A stretch of DNA of 6,461 nt from Bacteroidota bacterium (GTDB lineage Bacteria; Bacteroidota; Ignavibacteria; UBA10030; UBA6906), in assembly GCA_017860555.1 (NCBI GenBank), contig JAGDMJ010000200.1:1-6461 (forward strand). The letters are read 5' to 3'. The position numbers and the translations under genes are program-made. The notes under the pieces were generated by a model. The model was given only the letters and a program-made list of their open reading frames with translations. It was not told the DNA's origin and made no database searches. Shown here piece by piece: positions 4,476-6,461 of this stretch (positions within the stretch are counted from its first letter, which is position 1; every line of letters begins with the position of its first letter).

Positions 4476-6017
4476 ATGCTCAGAACCAGCAGGCACTCAT
4501 TGATCCTAACAGTGCTTCTTGTCGTCGCCTTCGCGGCAGGCGTGCTCTTCATCTCCGTCTTGGGCGCCGGAAATCCCAGACCCGAATCGGAACCTGCGAC
4601 TGTTACCCGGAGTACACCGGAATCTGCTCAGGCTGGGTCCCAGAGCGCATCCCAGGGCAAAGACTTGCTGAACCAGTTCAGCGCGGCATTCGAGGCAGCC
4701 GCCGCCAAGGTCAACCCATCGGTGGTGCCGATCTTCACTGAAACGGTCAAAAGTGTTCGCGACCCGTTCAGCGACTTCTTCGGGAATGATTTCTTCCGCA
4801 GGTTCTACGGCAACCAGGGCAACCCCGGCGGCAGGGAACAAAAACAAACCATTCGATCGCTCGGATCTGGCGTGATCGTTTCACGGGATGGTTATGTCCT
4901 CACGAACAACCATGTCGTCGATGGGTCTGAAAAGCTGACTGTTCAGCTCCAGGATAAAAAGAAATATTCCGCCAAGGTAGTGGGACGCGATCCCCAGACC
5001 GACATCGCTGTCATCAAAATCGACGCGGACAACCTTCCGGTGGCGTCGCTCGGTAATTCCGACAATGTGAAAGTCGGCCAGTGGGTGATCGCCGTAGGCA
5101 ACCCCTTCAATCTGATGCACACAGTAACGGCGGGCATCATCAGCGCCAAGGGGCGCTCGTCGATGAACCTGGCAGACTATGAAGACTTCATCCAGACTGA
5201 TGCCTCGATCAATCCGGGCAACAGTGGCGGCGCACTGTCGGATCTGGACGGCAACGTCATCGGGATCAACACGGCGATCTACAGTCCCACCGGGACGGGC
5301 AACGTGGGCATCGGGTTTGCCGTGCCGATCAACATGGCCAGAAGTATCATGAACTCGCTCATCGCCGACGGCAAAGTCTCGCGCGGCTATCTCGGGTTGA
5401 TACCCCAGGATATCGATGAAAACCTGGCGAAGGCTCTCAACCTGAAGACATCCGAGGGTTCTCTCGTCGGGGATGTGAGTTCCGACGGTCCGGCCGACAA
5501 AGCGGGGATCAAACGAGGGGACATCATAACGAGCTTCAACGGGGCAAAGGTTACCGGCAGCACACAACTTCGCAACCTGGTGGCGGAGGCCTCGCCCGGT
5601 TCCTCGGCGAAAGTCCAGCTGCTCCGTGAAGGCCAGCAGAAGGAAGTGACCGTCACACTGGGCGAGCGGCCGAAAGAACTCGCCGCTTCGCGTGGAGGCG
5701 ACGATGGGGAATCGGAGGAACAGTCAAGTCAGAAACTGGGGCTCTCGGTTCAAACACTGACCTCTGATCTGGCCCGACAGATGAAATTCGAGGGAGAGCG
5801 CGGTGTAGTCGTCACCAGTGTCACGCCCGGCAGCGCGGCTGAAGAAGCCGGACTGCAACGCGGCGACCTTATCAAGGAAGTGAACCGCAAGGAAGTCACA
5901 TCGGTGCAGGACTTCCATGCAGCCATCAAAGCCATGGGCAAAAGTGATACCGCAGCATTCCTGGTGAAACGCGGCGCCAACACCTTCTACGTGGGACTGC
6001 AAGTGGCGTCACAGTAG
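4476..6017 (+). CDS. Deg/HtrA family periplasmic serine endoprotease, two PDZ domains (DegP/DegQ type)
   Basis: Envelope quality-control protease/chaperone that degrades misfolded periplasmic proteins. The 513 residues start with a short basic stretch and a hydrophobic signal or anchor (about 8-30), then a low-complexity Ser/Gln/Ala linker (about 33-62). The trypsin-like domain follows (about 70-300) with catalytic H146 (TNNHVV), D176 (TDIAVI) and S250 (GNSGGAL), plus GSGVIVSRDGYVLTN and VGNPF. PDZ1 spans about 303-395 (RGYLGL, then DKAGIKRGDII) and PDZ2 about 418-511 (GLQRGDLI). An acidic, Gln/Ser-rich linker lies between them (about 404-418). The triad is complete, and length and layout are typical of DegP/DegQ. 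DegP versus DegQ cannot be decided by eye. The start is chosen from the Shine-Dalgarno and the signal-like N-terminus. Candidate regulation by the upstream two-component system is inferred from a cop-box-like site at 4187-4202. Confidence 0.95.
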   Translation: MLRTSRHSLILTVLLVVAFAAGVLFISVLGAGNPRPESEPATVTRSTPESAQAGSQSASQGKDLLNQFSAAFEAAAAKVNPSVVPIFTETVKSVRDPFSDFFGNDFFRRFYGNQGNPGGREQKQTIRSLGSGVIVSRDGYVLTNNHVVDGSEKLTVQLQDKKKYSAKVVGRDPQTDIAVIKIDADNLPVASLGNSDNVKVGQWVIAVGNPFNLMHTVTAGIISAKGRSSMNLADYEDFIQTDASINPGNSGGALSDLDGNVIGINTAIYSPTGTGNVGIGFAVPINMARSIMNSLIADGKVSRGYLGLIPQDIDENLAKALNLKTSEGSLVGDVSSDGPADKAGIKRGDIITSFNGAKVTGSTQLRNLVAEASPGSSAKVQLLREGQQKEVTVTLGERPKELAASRGGDDGESEEQSSQKLGLSVQTLTSDLARQMKFEGERGVVVTSVTPGSAAEEAGLQRGDLIKEVNRKEVTSVQDFHAAIKAMGKSDTAAFLVKRGANTFYVGLQVASQ

Positions 6018-6031
6018 AGAGTTCCTGAAAC

Positions 6032-6075
6032 AGACTCCCCGTCTGCGCGATAATATTGTGTGGACGGGGAGGTCT
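6032..6075. terminator. Strong hairpin between convergent genes, likely bidirectional terminator
   Basis: CTCCCCGTC (6035-6043) pairs perfectly with GACGGGGAG (6063-6071) across a 19-nt AT-richer loop, and AGA/TCT extends the stem past one bulged G. It starts 15 nt after the Deg stop codon and lies between two genes that converge. Only short T-rich stretches follow on either strand, so termination may be partly Rho- or structure-dependent. Confidence 0.6.
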
Positions 6076-6166
6076 CCTTTGCCAGAACGGAAGCAAAGAA
6101 AACATAAGACCGCGTATCGCTGCTCTCGAGAGTGTCCGCCAACCTGGCTGCGCCTGAACGGGCGAT

Positions 6167-6461
6167 CTATTCCAACAGAAAATCGGCCGAGAGCTTTTCT
6201 ATCATGACATGGAATCCTCCGGGTTCGACGATCCGCCTGTTCATCTGTCCGATAAAGGAAAGCGACGGTGCCGTGAGGGTGAACTGCACAGTTTTTTTCT
6301 GACCGGGCTCAAGATACACCTTGGAAAACCCTTTCAGTTGCCGGACAGGACGCGATATCGAGCTGTAGTCGTCGTGAAGATAGAGCTGCACAACCTCCTT
6401 CCCGGCGACGCTGCCGGTGTTTGTTACGGTAACCTCGATGCGCAGGGTGTCGCGCACATGC
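6167..6461 (-). CDS. Glycoside hydrolase family 3 protein, C-terminal Fn3-like domain (5' part beyond right edge)
   Basis: The last 97 codons or so of a protein ending in TAG at 6167-6169; the frame stays open to the window edge, so the gene continues to the right. The fragment reads as the fibronectin type III-like domain that closes many GH3 beta-glucosidases/beta-xylosidases: VTVTNTGSVAGKEVVQLYL, then RPVRQLKGFSKVYLEPGQKK, VQFTL, and a final FLLE. The GTG at 6457 is internal and not a start. The catalytic (beta/alpha)8 and sandwich domains are outside the window, so substrate and activity cannot be inferred beyond beta-glycoside hydrolysis typical of the family. It converges on the Deg protease gene. 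GH3 enzymes with this domain are commonly periplasmic or secreted. Confidence 0.9.
   Translation of the reverse strand, partial: HVRDTLRIEVTVTNTGSVAGKEVVQLYLHDDYSSISRPVRQLKGFSKVYLEPGQKKTVQFTLTAPSLSFIGQMNRRIVEPGGFHVMIEKLSADFLLE

Noticed and set aside
4881..5567. 228-codon minus-strand ORF opposite the Deg protease
   Set aside because: It lies wholly within the protease catalytic and PDZ coding sequence and its translation has no domain features.
6123..6164. Small palindromes (CTCTCGAGAG and CGCC/GGCG) after the GH3 stop
   Set aside because: Arms are only 4-5 nt and have no T tract; the hairpin at 6032-6075 is a far better terminator candidate for this interval.

Overview
The window reads as chromosomal DNA of a moderately GC-rich Gram-negative bacterium. 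It carries a two-PDZ periplasmic Deg/HtrA protease, an OmpR-type two-component system with a periplasmic sensor, a BrkB/YihY membrane protein, PdxB (the DXP-dependent vitamin B6 route) and the end of a GH3 glycosidase. This gene set, the PNPDFDF ending of a DUF3471 fragment and short heptamer-built hairpins between genes suggest a Bacteroidota/Ignavibacteria/Chlorobi-type organism, but that placement is an inference and no marker gene is present. No tRNA, rRNA, CRISPR, transposase or phage gene was seen.

Layout. Left third, all minus strand: the N-terminal half of pdxB (1-571, running off the left edge), the decayed C-terminal remnant of a DUF3471 serine hydrolase (595-831), a heptamer-built long hairpin (838-929), and an intact BrkB/YihY gene (926-1834). 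A divergent intergenic region (1835-1987) then leads to the plus-strand block: an OmpR-family response regulator (1988-2686) overlapping by 23 nt its histidine kinase (2664-4076). A 400-nt interval follows (4077-4475). It holds a second heptamer array, a hairpin, a 16-nt palindrome matching the published cop box, a possible promoter and a 45-codon membrane-protein ORF missed by normal length cut-offs. Next is a Deg/HtrA protease (4476-6017). A strong hairpin (6032-6075) separates it from a convergent GH3 glycosidase, of which only the C-terminal Fn3-like domain is in the window (6167-6461).

How the parts may work together. The most interesting unit is 1953-6017: regulator, kinase, candidate regulator-binding site, small membrane protein and periplasmic protease/chaperone. 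This resembles other envelope-stress circuits in which a two-component system controls an HtrA protease (CpxAR-degP, CssRS-htrA, CiaRH-htrA), but here the regulator is of the CusR/CopR type and the operator looks like a cop box. The sensor domain lacks Met and Cys, so copper need not be the signal. The regulator gene also appears to have a near-consensus promoter placed so that its mRNA would be leaderless.
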